From Solirubrobacter soli DSM 22325 (GTDB lineage Bacteria; Actinomycetota; Thermoleophilia; Solirubrobacterales; Solirubrobacteraceae): 64,000 bases of DNA. Of this stretch, positions 19,768 through 30,184 are shown one piece after another; position 1 is the first letter of the stretch; each line of letters begins with the position of its first letter. The stretch lies in contig NZ_AUIK01000009.1 of the NCBI RefSeq assembly GCF_000423665.1, positions 372,001-436,000 on the forward strand, written 5' to 3'. The notes below the pieces were generated by a model. The model was not told the DNA's origin. It ran no database searches and saw nothing but the letters and a program-made list of their open reading frames with translations. The position numbers and the translations under genes are program-made.

Positions 19768-22003
19768 TCAGCGCCGCAGTGTCAGCGCTCTCGCGCCCGC
19801 TACCGGGCGCTTGGCCGCCTCCGTTGCGGAGACGGCGAGCTTCAGCCGCGCCGGCCGGGACCGTGACAACGCCCGCCGGGCGGCGCCGGTCAATCCGACG
19901 CGGACGGTCGTGGTACCCGCCCGGATGAGCTGCACGCGCGCGGTGCCGAGCGCCACGCCGCGCTTGAGCCGCAGCCGGCGGCTGTCGGCGGCGCCGAGCT
20001 GGAGACGCAGGGTGACCGTGCACGCCGCCGAGCACGTCACCGCGACGGGGAGGCCGGAGCGCGCGAGCGCGCCGAGCCGCGGGCTGCCGGGAGCGATCCG
20101 AGCGCTGAACGGAGCGGGCGTGGGCGTGGGCGTGACCTGCGGCAATGGGGTCGGCGGCGCCGGCGGGCGCACGATCGTGACGCTGCCGCGCGCGGTCGCG
20201 GTCCCGGCGGCGGACGTGGCGGTCACGCGGCAGCGCAGGACCCCGCGCTCGCGGGTGTGTAGGTCTCCCCGGTCGCGCCCGGGATCGTCTCGTCGCCCCA
20301 CTCCCACTGGTAGCCGACGGCGGTCGGAGCGGGTGTCCACTCGCCCGGCGAGCAGCGCACCGGGTCGCCGGTCAACGCGGTTCCGCCGACGGTCGGCGCG
20401 CCGACGTTGAAGGGAATGCCCGCGACCTTCGCCGACCACGCGTTGCCGTCCTCGTCGATCAGCTCGCAGCGGAGGTCGCCACCTCCAGCGCACGCGACGC
20501 CCGCCCCTCGCCCCGGGGCCAGCGGGCCGGCGTGCCAGGCGGAGACGCCGCCGGCCGGATCGGTCGACATGAAGACGTGGCCGGAGTAGTCCACGACCGC
20601 GCAGAGCGAGACGGACGGGCAGTCGACGTCCACGATCCAGCCGGTCATCGCCACCTTGCGCCACGACCCGTCGCCGAGGGTCACGAACGCGCCGTCCAGG
20701 CCACCCGCGACGCACAGGCCGGCGGACGGGCACGCGAGCGCGTAGATCCTGCCCTTCTCGGGCGCGATCGCCCGCGGCGCCGACCAGGTCGACGCGCCGT
20801 CGGTGGAGACGAGCACCGCGCCGTCGTGGTCGAGCGCCGCGCAGAACGCGGTCGTCGGGCAGGTCACGTCGAGCACCACCGTGTTCGTGATGCTCGACAC
20901 CGACCACCCGGCGCCGTCCCACTTCAGCGCCCGCCCGGAGGAGTCCGAGGCCACGCAGAACGTCCGCGACGCGCAGGTGATGCTCGTGATCGTCGCGCCG
21001 GGCGTCCCACCGTCCCGCGAGCGCCGCCACCCACCGTCACGGACGTAGAGCGCGCCGAGCTGGTCGCCCGCGACGCAGAAGTCGACCGTGGGGCAGTCGA
21101 TCGCCGTCATCCACCCGTCGCTGAGGTCCGCCTCGATATGCCAGTCGTCGGAGGCGAGCACGCGGCCTTCGCGGTCGACCGCGTAGCAGCGGGACGGCGC
21201 GGGACACGTGACCGCGGCCAGGGGCGTGATCCCGATCCGCGCGAAGGACGTCTTCTCCCAGCCGGAGGCGGGGTCGAGCGACGTCAGGATCGATCCGCGC
21301 GAGCTCAGATCGGTCGCGATGCACCACTGCGCGCCCGCGCAGTCCAGCGGCCGCATCATGTACCCGGTCTCGCGCGAGCTCCAGGTCGCCGGCCCACCGG
21401 CCGGGTTCTTCGAGGCGTACGTGGTGAACCCGTAGGTCTCGCTCGCGACGCACAGCGTGCTCGCTCCGCAGACGACCTCGTAGTTCTCTCCCTTCGCGCA
21501 CGTCGAGACGGGCCACTTCGCGGTGCCGCCGGCCGGGTCGGCGCCGTCGCGGTGTAGACGTTGCCGGAGTGGTCGGCGACGATGCAGAGGTCCTTGGCCG
21601 GGCACTCGACCATGCCGAGCCGCTCGCTCCCGACGGTGGCGATGCTCCACTGTCCGCTGTACGGGTCGGTCGTCGTGGCGATCGTCCCGAGGTCCCCCAC
21701 CGCGACGCACAGCGTGTTCGCCGGGCAGTCGACGTCGGTGATCACCCGGTCGTGGATCGGCTGCGAGTAGCGCCAGGAGTCGACGCCGCCGAACGGGCCG
21801 GGCGTGACGAAGACCCCGCCCTGCACGTCGACCGCGACGCAGGTCGCCGACGGGCACGACGCCGCGGTGATGTGGCGCCAGTCGCCCGGCCGGAGGTTGT
21901 CGATCGGCGTGGGCTCGTCGGCCCAGCGCAGCGGAGTGGCCTCGGCGGGGCCGGCGCAGGCCAGCACGACCAGCGCGATGAGCAGGAACCAGCGACCAGG
22001 AAT
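19768..22003 (-). pseudogene. Secreted beta-propeller-type protein broken by two frameshifts
   Basis: Read in one piece this is about 745 residues: signal peptide from ATT 22003 (PGRWFLLIALVVLACAGPAEA), then 12 or so repeats of about 40 residues built on CP-x(3-6)-C-x-A-x-D-x-G (VDCPANTLCVAVGDLG, MVECPAKDLCIVADHSG, CASRTFCVASDSSG), one PKD/Ig-like domain (GYQWEWGDETIPGATGETY), a Pro-rich linker and a C-terminal LRLQLG-type domain. The frame changes near 21544 and near 20243, each fixed by restoring one G to a run of Gs. Either a recent pseudogene or two sequencing errors. The repeat suggests an extracellular propeller; role unknown. Confidence 0.75.
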
Positions 22004-22009
22004 TGCGCG

Positions 22010-22038
22010 AATCTATGTTCAGCGGTGAGGAGCGTCAA
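22010..22038 (-). promoter_or_regulatory. Promoter of the propeller gene, leaderless ATT start
   Basis: On the minus strand: TTGACG (22038-22033), 17-bp spacer, TAGATT (22015-22010), then 6 nt and ATT 22003. The -35 lies in the last codons of the amidohydrolase gene. Confidence 0.6.
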
Positions 22039-23089
22039 CGTAACGATCGTCGAGATCGCTCGACAGCACGGCCGCGGGGCGCGCAAGCACTGAGAGATCC
22101 TCGCGCGGGTCGGCGTCATAGGTCACGAGGTCCCCGGGATGCCCGGGCAGGCCGAGCGCGCGGCGCGGGACCACGGTCGCCGCGGCCAGCGCCTGCAGCG
22201 GCGTCAGGCCGCCGGTCGCGACCAGCTGCGCGACCTCGCGCCACGTCTCGCCCGCGGGCCGCTCGTCGGAGCCGGCCAGCACGGGCACGCCGAGTCGCAG
22301 CGCGAGCCCCAGCAGCTCGCGCATCCGCTCCCGCCACGCAGTCAGGATGCCCTCGGCGGGTGTCCCGGCCAGCCCCGCCAGATGACTCTCGGCGGTCCAC
22401 AACGTCGGTACCCAGAGCGTCCCGCGCCGTGCCATCTCCTCGACGGTCGCGGCGTCCAGCGACGGGCCGTGCTCGATCGAGTCGACGCCCGCGCGAACCG
22501 CGTCCGCGACGGCCGGGCCGGTCGAATGGACCGCCACCCGGGCCCCCTCCGCGTGCACCGCCCGCACCAGCTCGGCCAGCGTGTCCGCGTCGTAGTTCGC
22601 GGGCGCCGCGAACCAGTTCCCATCCGGGCCGACGAAGTCGAAGATGACCTTCACCCACTCCGCGCCCGCCTTCGCCTGCGCGACGCCCACCTCGACCAGC
22701 CGCTCCTGGACGACCTCGTCCCCGAGGCCCGGGAAGTACCGCCCGGGCGGGACGAGCAGCGTCCGCGCCGCGGTGAACCGCGGGCCCTGGCGATCAAGCA
22801 GCCACGGAGCGTCCGGCGCCTGCCCCGTGTCGCGCGCCGCGAGCACGCCCGCCGCGTGCAGCGCCGCGAGGTTCGCCTCCAGCAGCTCCGGGCGCTGGAG
22901 CCCGCGCTCCTCGAAGTCCAATGTCGCGTGGAAGTGCGCGTCCACCAGCCCGCCGAAGAGCACGTACACCCCCGGCAGCTCGCGCGCGCCGGCAAGCGGC
23001 GTCTCGGAGACGCCGTCCGCGTTCACCCAGAGGTCGAGAGGCGCCTCACCGTCCGGCAGTACGACCGCACGCAGGTGCCAGGCGCTCAC
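22019..23089 (-). CDS. Amidohydrolase-family metal-dependent hydrolase
   Basis: A 356-residue TIM-barrel amidohydrolase. The metal-site pattern is DAHFHA (about residues 49-54), a Lys in EWVKVIFDF (about 145), VAVHSTG (about 183), DSIEHG (about 203) and a catalytic Asp in LAGSDERP (about 273). This resembles imidazolonepropionase- or prolidase-like members, which open cyclic amides or cleave dipeptides, but the substrate cannot be read. GTG 23089 has TAGAGT 6 nt upstream. Confidence 0.85.
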   Translation of the reverse strand: MSAWHLRAVVLPDGEAPLDLWVNADGVSETPLAGARELPGVYVLFGGLVDAHFHATLDFEERGLQRPELLEANLAALHAAGVLAARDTGQAPDAPWLLDRQGPRFTAARTLLVPPGRYFPGLGDEVVQERLVEVGVAQAKAGAEWVKVIFDFVGPDGNWFAAPANYDADTLAELVRAVHAEGARVAVHSTGPAVADAVRAGVDSIEHGPSLDAATVEEMARRGTLWVPTLWTAESHLAGLAGTPAEGILTAWRERMRELLGLALRLGVPVLAGSDERPAGETWREVAQLVATGGLTPLQALAAATVVPRRALGLPGHPGDLVTYDADPREDLSVLARPAAVLSSDLDDRYVDAPHR

Positions 23090-23095
23090 GCCCGG

Positions 23096-23101
23096 ACTCT
23101 A
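23096..23101 (-). promoter_or_regulatory. -10 element of the amidohydrolase
   Basis: TAGAGT on the minus strand, 6 nt before GTG 23089. Confidence 0.5.
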
Positions 23102-23126
23102 CCCGTGCCTAGAAGGTCGGATGGTT

Positions 23127-23390
23127 CTAGCTGAGGCCCTGGCGCGCCTCGCGCACGAGGGTGACCGCCTCGGGGAAGACGGTCGCCATGACCGAGCGGA
23201 TCTGCTGGGCCTGCTGCTCCGTGGTGCCCTGGATGTTCACCCGATTGATCGCGGCGACGGTCATGTCCACCGCCAACTTGATCGCGTTGTCGGCCCACGC
23301 CAGCGACTGAGAGGCCTGCATCTGCTCGGCCATCTCCTGCATCCGTCGCTGGAAGTCTGGGTCGTTGAAGAAGCCGCCGAAACCTTCCAT
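23127..23390 (-). CDS. Small conserved-looking hypothetical protein
   Basis: An 87-residue, mainly helical acidic protein (FFNDPDFQRRMQEMAEQMQA, then WADNAIKLAVDMTVAAINRV and QQAQQIRSVMATVFPEAV). No signal peptide or membrane segment. The regular charge pattern and clear leaderless promoter argue that it is real. Its start lies 4 nt from the stop of the UPF0104 gene on the same strand, with its own -10 in that gene's end. Function unknown. Confidence 0.65.
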   Translation of the reverse strand: MEGFGGFFNDPDFQRRMQEMAEQMQASQSLAWADNAIKLAVDMTVAAINRVNIQGTTEQQAQQIRSVMATVFPEAVTLVREARQGLS

Positions 23391-23393
23391 GGC

Positions 23394-24479
23394 TCAACTG
23401 TACTGGTGGCAGAGCGAGCGGTCGTGATGCTTGACCCGCGGGCGCTTGGCCTTCTTGGGCTCGGGCAACTCCTCGCCGGCGTCCTCGGCCTCCCAGCGGG
23501 AGATCGTCCGGCGCAGCGTGGCGTAGGACAGGGCGCCCGGGGCGATCGGCAGCCAGAAGGCGAAGAAGCGGTAGGCGAGCACCGCGACGATCGCGGTCGC
23601 CGGGTTCACGCCGAAGGCGACGAACATCCCGATCATGCCGCCGTCGACGCCGCCCACGCCGCCGGGGAGCGGGAGCGTGTTGGCGAGCATGCCGACGAAG
23701 TAGCCGATCACGAGCACGGCCACGGCCGGGGAGTCGCCGAAGGCCTCGAAGCAGGCCCACAGGCAGGCGATGTCGAACGCCCACCACATGATCGCGCCGA
23801 CCAGGCCGAGATTGCCGCGCTTGATCAGACCGCGGGCGTCGCGGACGCCGTCGCCGATCGGCGAGAGCCACTTCTGGATCTTCGTGTCGCCGCGGCGGAC
23901 GAACTGCGCGCAGGCGACGATCGCGATCACGACGGCGCCGAAGATCGCGGGCACGATCGTCATCGCGAACGAGCCGCCGCCGGGCATGACGCCCGAGTAC
24001 AGCCCGACGCCGAAGATCACCAGCGAGCCCATGTAGACGCTGTAGAGCAGGACCATGAAGGTCGTCATGCGGGCGGCGACGTCGCGCGCCTCCATGCCGG
24101 ACTTCCTCAGCGCCCACGCGGTCAGCGCGATACCGCCGGCGCCGGCTGAGGCGAACAGTCGCGTCGCGGCATGGCCGGCGAGCGTGATCTCGGTGCTCGC
24201 CCGCAGGCCGATGCGCGTGCCCCCGCCCTCGACCGAGACGGCACGGAAGAGGATCGCGTGGCCGACGAAGGACAGCGCTTCGAGCACGAGGGCGAAGGCG
24301 AGCCATCCGACGTGGCCGTCGCTGATCTTGGTCCAGACATCGGGGAGATCGGCGAGAGCGGGGGCGATGACGACGAGGCCGGCGACCATCACCGCGCTCG
24401 CGACGACGAGCACGATCACCTGACGCGCGGAGACGCGCCCGATGGGCAGCGAACGGTCAGGTGTGTCGACTACGGCCAT
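23394..24479 (-). CDS. Lysylphosphatidylglycerol synthase TM-region (UPF0104/YbhN) family protein
   Basis: Third paralogue in 20 kb, 361 residues from ATG 24479 (an in-frame ATG at 24512 is possible). About eight membrane segments; hallmark PLPGGVGGVDGGMIGMF (about residues 268-284) nearly matches the 15.1-kb copy, so these two are closer to each other than to the 6.8-kb copy. The charged C-terminal tail is Lys/Arg-rich (EPKKAKRPRVKHHDR). Membrane lipid handling is the family's expected role; substrate unknown. Confidence 0.85.
   Translation of the reverse strand: MAVVDTPDRSLPIGRVSARQVIVLVVASAVMVAGLVVIAPALADLPDVWTKISDGHVGWLAFALVLEALSFVGHAILFRAVSVEGGGTRIGLRASTEITLAGHAATRLFASAGAGGIALTAWALRKSGMEARDVAARMTTFMVLLYSVYMGSLVIFGVGLYSGVMPGGGSFAMTIVPAIFGAVVIAIVACAQFVRRGDTKIQKWLSPIGDGVRDARGLIKRGNLGLVGAIMWWAFDIACLWACFEAFGDSPAVAVLVIGYFVGMLANTLPLPGGVGGVDGGMIGMFVAFGVNPATAIVAVLAYRFFAFWLPIAPGALSYATLRRTISRWEAEDAGEELPEPKKAKRPRVKHHDRSLCHQYS
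23397..23402 (-). promoter_or_regulatory. -10 element of the small gene at 23390
   Basis: TACAGT on the minus strand, 6 nt before ATG 23390, within the last codons of the UPF0104 gene. Confidence 0.5.
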
Positions 24480-24541
24480 GATCAAGAATGGTGTCGCGCC
24501 GCAATGCTCCATTCGATTGGGGGAGCACCACAGACGGAGGT

Positions 24542-24592
24542 GGGGTTACCCCCCGCTTACGTACTTAATGTAAGCAGCTTCAGCTGCTGAAG
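24542..24592. promoter_or_regulatory. Cluster of three inverted repeats
   Basis: Within 51 bp: GGGGT-T-ACCCC (24542-24552), GCTTAC-N9-GTAAGC (24555-24575) and CTTCAGC-T-GCTGAAG (24578-24592). The last overlaps the lysR stop codon and could form an RNA hairpin at its 3' end; the first two lie upstream of the UPF0104 gene and could be operators. The middle is unusually AT-rich for this DNA. Confidence 0.5.
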
Positions 24593-25377
24593 TGAAGCAG
24601 TTCGGTGCGATGTCGCAGGTCAGGAGCGCGCAGTGCGATGCCGTGATGCACGACACGGCGCGGGAGCAGCGCCAGACCGTGACCGGCGGAGACCAGTTCG
24701 AGGAGGCCCGCGACGTCGGCGCCGTCGTAGCGCAGCGCGGGTTTGAACCCCTCGGCGCGGGCGATCGCGGCCAGCTCCTCGAGCGGCGCGCAGACGGTGG
24801 GCGCGTCGATCCAGCGCGCGTCGACGAGATCCTCGAGGGTGACGGTGCGGCCGAGCAGCGGGTGGTCCTCCGGCACGGCGACGGCCAGCTCCTCCTCCCA
24901 CACGTCGGCGACCATCAGACCCAGCTCGGGCAGGTGCAGCGGATCGTTGACCGCGGCGACGCCGTCGACGAACCCGGTGTCGAGCTCCCCCGTGGCCACC
25001 GCCCTCGCCACCTCGATCCGCGACCCGACCCGCACCGTGACCGTCAGCGCCGGCGCGACGAGCGAGGCCGCGTGGGCGCAGGCGAGCGGCGTCGTCCCGA
25101 TCCGCAGCGACCGCGGCGGCCCGTCCGCGACCCGCGCGACGTCCGCCCGCGCCGCGTCGAGGCGCAGGAGGATCGGCTCCGCGTGCTCGAGCAGCCGTGC
25201 GCCCGCCTCGGTCGGGGCGACGGGGCGGCGGGTGAGCAGCGGCGCCCCGAGGTCCGATTCGAGCACGCCGATGTGCTGGGAGACCGCGGACTGCGTGTAG
25301 CCGAGCTCCTCGGCCGCGCGCGAGAACGACCCGAGCCGGGCGACCGTGACGAAGGTCCTCAAGAATCGCGGGTCCAT
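24580..25377 (-). CDS. LysR-family transcriptional regulator
   Basis: A 265-residue, somewhat short LysR protein: HTH RFLRTFVTVARLGSFSRAAE and YTQSAVSQHIGVLE (residues 4-40), effector domain from about 88. Divergent from the amidotransferase-like gene (70 bp), its likely target, with an ATC-N9-GAT box between them. Confidence 0.88.
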   Translation of the reverse strand: MDPRFLRTFVTVARLGSFSRAAEELGYTQSAVSQHIGVLESDLGAPLLTRRPVAPTEAGARLLEHAEPILLRLDAARADVARVADGPPRSLRIGTTPLACAHAASLVAPALTVTVRVGSRIEVARAVATGELDTGFVDGVAAVNDPLHLPELGLMVADVWEEELAVAVPEDHPLLGRTVTLEDLVDARWIDAPTVCAPLEELAAIARAEGFKPALRYDGADVAGLLELVSAGHGLALLPRRVVHHGIALRAPDLRHRTELLHFSS

Positions 25378-25406
25378 AAGTGGTTGTGATCAGACTGCCA
25401 CAGAAG

Positions 25407-25421
25407 ATCGTTGGACGTGAT
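25407..25421. promoter_or_regulatory. LysR-type box (ATC-N9-GAT)
   Basis: ATC-GTTGGACGT-GAT between the divergent lysR and amidotransferase-like genes. The outer arms match; the inner bases are less symmetrical than at 10968. Confidence 0.45.
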
Positions 25422-25447
25422 CCTCGAGCCGCGCGAGCATGCGTCAC

Positions 25448-26149
25448 ATGGCAACTGCGAAGCTCGCCCTCGTCGGGGACCGGTCCCCGAGCGTCCGCGC
25501 CCACGGCCGCATCCCGCTGCTCATCGATGCGCTCCGCCGGCGCGAAGGCCTCGTCCTGGACCCGTACTGGATCCCCAGCAGCGAGGCCGACGACCTGCAG
25601 GAATTCGACGGCATCTGGGTCGTGCCCGGCAGCCCGTACAGCGACCCGGACAAGGTCGTCGCCGCCGTCCGGACCGCGCGCGAGCGCGAGATCCCGTTCC
25701 TCGGCACCTGCGGCGGCTTCCAGCACGCGATCCTGGAGCTCGCGGAGAGCCTTGCCGGCATCGACACGCCGCGCCACGCGGAGTACGGCGTCATCGAAGG
25801 GGCGGTGATCGTGGAGCTGGAGTGCTCGTTGGTCGGTCACGAAGGCCCGATCACGTACACGCCCGGCACGCTGATCCAGAAGATCGCCGGCGTCGACCGC
25901 AGCCTCGAGCGCTACCACTGCTCCTATGGCATCTCGCCCGAGTACGTCGCGACGCTCGAAGCGGCCGGCGTGACCTTCGGCGCCCACGACGACGACGGCG
26001 CGCCGCGGGCGCTCGAGCTCAGCGGCCACCCGTTCTTCCTCGGCACGCTCTTCCAGCCCGAGCTGGCGGGCGACGGCACCCGCGCGCACCCGGTGATCCG
26101 GGCGTTCGCGGAGGCTACGACGGTGCGCGCGGCGTCGCCCGTCGCGTGA
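25448..26149 (+). CDS. CTP-synthase-like class I glutamine amidotransferase homologue
   Basis: A 233-residue GATase1-fold protein resembling the glutaminase half of CTP synthase without the synthase half. The nucleophile elbow is FLGTCGGFQHAILE (Cys near residue 83). The position of the catalytic His-Pro-Glu reads LFQPEL (about 215), so His is replaced by Gln while Glu remains; classic glutaminase activity may be lost. Such stand-alone homologues occur in several bacteria with no proven function. ATG 25448 was chosen over 25439. The end overlaps the CBS gene by 35 bp. Confidence 0.75.
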   Translation: MATAKLALVGDRSPSVRAHGRIPLLIDALRRREGLVLDPYWIPSSEADDLQEFDGIWVVPGSPYSDPDKVVAAVRTAREREIPFLGTCGGFQHAILELAESLAGIDTPRHAEYGVIEGAVIVELECSLVGHEGPITYTPGTLIQKIAGVDRSLERYHCSYGISPEYVATLEAAGVTFGAHDDDGAPRALELSGHPFFLGTLFQPELAGDGTRAHPVIRAFAEATTVRAASPVA

Positions 26150-26540
26150 TCCGCGCCGAGAGCGCCGATGCGCGGTCGCCCGCGCTCGGCGTCAAGTCGT
26201 GGAGCGTGACCACGCCCGTGACGATGCCGCCCTCGACGACGACGAGCCGCCGCACGCCCTGACGGGCCATCTTCTCGGCGGCCTCCTCGACGTCCATGTC
26301 GGGGTCGGCGGTGATGACGGGGGTCGACGCGTGCTCGGCGACGCGGCCCGCGGGGTCGCGGCCGTCGGCCACCACGGCGATCGCGATGTCGCGGTCGGTG
26401 ATGAATGCGACGGCGCGCTCGCCCTCGACCAGGACGACCGAGCCGACGTTGCGCTCGCGCATCAGCACCGCGATCTCGCGCAGGGAACGGGTCGGATCCG
26501 CGGTGACGACCGATCGGGTCATGACGTCGCGGACCTCCAC
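26115..26540 (-). CDS. CBS-domain protein
   Basis: A 141-residue protein made of two CBS motifs (VRDVMTRSVVTADPTRSLRE at residues 3-22; HASTPVITADPDMDVEEAAE at about 70-89), which form one Bateman module that binds adenylates. Both end in the typical pattern FITDRDI or VVTLHDL. Actinobacterial proteins of this size are thought to be energy- or dormancy-linked sensors. GTG 26540, with TAGACT 8 nt upstream. Confidence 0.9.
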   Translation of the reverse strand: MEVRDVMTRSVVTADPTRSLREIAVLMRERNVGSVVLVEGERAVAFITDRDIAIAVVADGRDPAGRVAEHASTPVITADPDMDVEEAAEKMARQGVRRLVVVEGGIVTGVVTLHDLTPSAGDRASALSARITRRATPRAPS

Positions 26541-26548
26541 GGGTGGCG

Positions 26549-26558
26549 AGTCTACAAT
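26549..26558. promoter_or_regulatory. Overlapping divergent -10 elements
   Basis: Minus-strand TAGACT (26554-26549) lies 8 nt before GTG 26540, and plus-strand TACAAT (26553-26558) lies 9 nt before GTG 26568. They share two base pairs, so the two promoters cannot be open at once. Confidence 0.55.
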
Positions 26559-26567
26559 CGCCCGGCG

Positions 26568-26753
26568 GTGGCCTATCGCAGCGCCTCACAACTGGCACGG
26601 CAGCGGCGCGTCGAGTCGCTGATCAAGCTCGCCGCGCCCGTGTTGGACGCGGTGCTCTTCGTGGGCGATCGGGTGTCGCGGGTGGCCGGACGCAACGAGC
26701 TGCCGCCGGATCCGGTGCGCCGCACAGGGCTTCCTCCGGCCCGCACCCCCTAG
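26568..26753 (+). CDS. Small hypothetical protein
   Basis: A 61-residue basic protein with one amphipathic to hydrophobic segment (SLIKLAAPVLDAVLFVGDRV). No family recognised. It is supported by a good -10 (TACAAT) and by its stop being placed just before the next gene, whose own -10 hexamer includes that TAG. Confidence 0.5.
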   Translation: MAYRSASQLARQRRVESLIKLAAPVLDAVLFVGDRVSRVAGRNELPPDPVRRTGLPPARTP

Positions 26754-26756
26754 CAT
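26751..26756 (+). promoter_or_regulatory. -10 element of the gene at 26764
   Basis: TAGCAT, including the upstream gene's stop, 7 nt before GTG 26764; favours that start over ATG 26755. Confidence 0.45.
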
Positions 26757-26763
26757 GAGAGCG

Positions 26764-27660
26764 GTGACGGCCGAACCCGTACCCGAACCCGCGCTCGCGG
26801 ACCCGGAACAGCAGCTGGCGTGGGAGAAGCGCCATCGCCCGCGCGCGGGGATCGCGTCGCTCGTGGCCGCGTTCGGTCTGCTCGCGTTCTACGTGCTCCA
26901 GCAGATCCTGCAGCGCGACATGCCGAAGGTCAGCGGCCTCGAGACGCTGGTCCGGGCCGCCAAGCCGGGTGACGTCGGCGCGCTGCCGTCGCTGCAGACC
27001 GCGTTCTTCGAGTACCTGGACACCAAGACCGCGCTGGTCCTGCTGATCGGGCTCGGCGGCTTCATCGGCTGGATCGGCGTGGCCTGGGCCGTGGGCTTCC
27101 TCGGTGTCGCCGTCCGGGCGCGCACGCGGATGAGCAAGTTCGTGCTCTACGTGCCCATCGTCGGCGGCGTCGTGCTCGGCGTGAGCGTGCTGATGTCGCA
27201 GATCGGCAGCCTGCAGGTCGTCTCGGAGTTCCTCGACTCCGATCACACCGTCAAGGCGGCGACGGATGCCGACAACTCGCTGATCGTCTACGCGCGGCTG
27301 CTCTACCAGCTCGGGACGCTCGCGCTGGCCGTCGGCCTCGTGCTGGTCTCGTTGAACGCGTTGCGCGTCGGCCTGCTCACGCGCATGCTCGGCTACATCG
27401 GCATCGCGTCGGGCGCGATGATGGTGCTCTTCCCGCTGCCGATCGTGCAGATCTTCTGGCTCGGCTCCTTCGGCATGGTGCTGCTCGGCCGCTGGCCGGG
27501 TGGCGATCTGCCGGCGTGGAAGACCGGCGAGGCGGTGCCGTGGCCGACGCCCGAGCGTCCGCCGCCGCGCCAGCGCCGCGGCGCTGTGGCTCCCCCGCCC
27601 GAGCCGGCGCCTTCGAGCGGGCCCGCACCCGCGCGGCGCAAGCGCAAGAAGCGCAACTGA
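26764..27660 (+). CDS. Hypothetical integral membrane protein
   Basis: A 298-residue protein with about six membrane segments (GIASLVAAFGLLAFYVLQQI; LVLLIGLGGFIGWIGVAWAV; FVLYVPIVGGVVLGVSVLM; then three more) and a C-terminal Pro-rich tail of about 50 residues ending in a Lys/Arg cluster. A soluble loop of about 45 residues follows segment 1. No family recognised. It precedes acs by 86 bp on the same strand, but acs has its own ribosome binding site and probably its own promoter. Confidence 0.65.
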   Translation: MTAEPVPEPALADPEQQLAWEKRHRPRAGIASLVAAFGLLAFYVLQQILQRDMPKVSGLETLVRAAKPGDVGALPSLQTAFFEYLDTKTALVLLIGLGGFIGWIGVAWAVGFLGVAVRARTRMSKFVLYVPIVGGVVLGVSVLMSQIGSLQVVSEFLDSDHTVKAATDADNSLIVYARLLYQLGTLALAVGLVLVSLNALRVGLLTRMLGYIGIASGAMMVLFPLPIVQIFWLGSFGMVLLGRWPGGDLPAWKTGEAVPWPTPERPPPRQRRGAVAPPPEPAPSSGPAPARRKRKKRN

Positions 27661-27746
27661 GACGCAACGTCTCCGCATGGAGGATCGTCGCGTGGTACGC
27701 CTTTGGGTAAGAAGGCTGAACGCTGACGCGAACCGAGGAGACGGCA

Positions 27747-29717
<1,971 letters not shown>

Positions 29718-29729
29718 CCGCTTGTCGCC

Positions 29730-29754
29730 GGGGCGCGACCGTTCGTCGTGCCCC
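29730..29754 (+). terminator. Hairpin after acs
   Basis: GGGGC-G-CGAC / GTCG-T-GCCCC around a 5-nt loop, a 10-pair stem (one G-U) starting 13 nt after the stop. No T-run follows, so it may be an attenuator or a 3'-end stabiliser rather than an intrinsic terminator. Confidence 0.4.
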
Positions 29755-29798
29755 ATCGACCGCTGATCGATTCCCGGTTTCGCGGCATCCGGGCGTGC

Positions 29799-29815
29799 GT
29801 ACGGTCACCCCGTAC
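29799..29815. promoter_or_regulatory. Inverted repeat upstream of the DUF485-actP pair
   Basis: GTACGG-N5-CCGTAC, 22 nt before the DUF485 start; candidate operator or leader hairpin. Confidence 0.3.
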
Positions 29816-29836
29816 CCGCCGAGGAGGAGAGACGCG

Positions 29837-30184
29837 ATGGTGGACTGGGAAGGCATCGAGCGTTCGGAGGAGTTCCGCGAGCTCGTGAAGAAGCGACGGA
29901 GCTTCGTCGTCCCGGCGACGATCTTCTTCCTCGCGTACTACATGGCGTTCATCGTCATCTGCGGCTATGCCCCGGACTTCATGGGCAAGTCGGTCTACGA
30001 GGGTCTGACGGTCGGTTACTGCTACGCGCTGACGCAGTTCGTGATGGTCTTCGTGCTCGGCGTCTGGTACCTGCGCAAGGCCGAGAACGAGTTCGACCCG
30101 CTCGCCGCCGCGGTGGTCGAGGCGGCGGGTGATGGCGAGACCCGGTTCGACCGTGCGGCGTCGGAGACGGAGGTCGTGCGATGA
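29837..30184 (+). CDS. DUF485 (YjcH-like) inner membrane protein
   Basis: A 115-residue protein with a short cytosolic helix (GIERSEEFRELVKKRRSF) and two membrane segments (VPATIFFLAYYMAFIVICGY; CYALTQFVMVFVLGVWYL), the typical DUF485 pattern. It accompanies ActP in acetate clusters and probably aids its assembly or activity. Start fixed by GAGGAGGAGA 7 nt upstream. The stop overlaps the actP start (ATGA), so the two are translationally coupled. Confidence 0.88.
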   Translation: MVDWEGIERSEEFRELVKKRRSFVVPATIFFLAYYMAFIVICGYAPDFMGKSVYEGLTVGYCYALTQFVMVFVLGVWYLRKAENEFDPLAAAVVEAAGDGETRFDRAASETEVVR

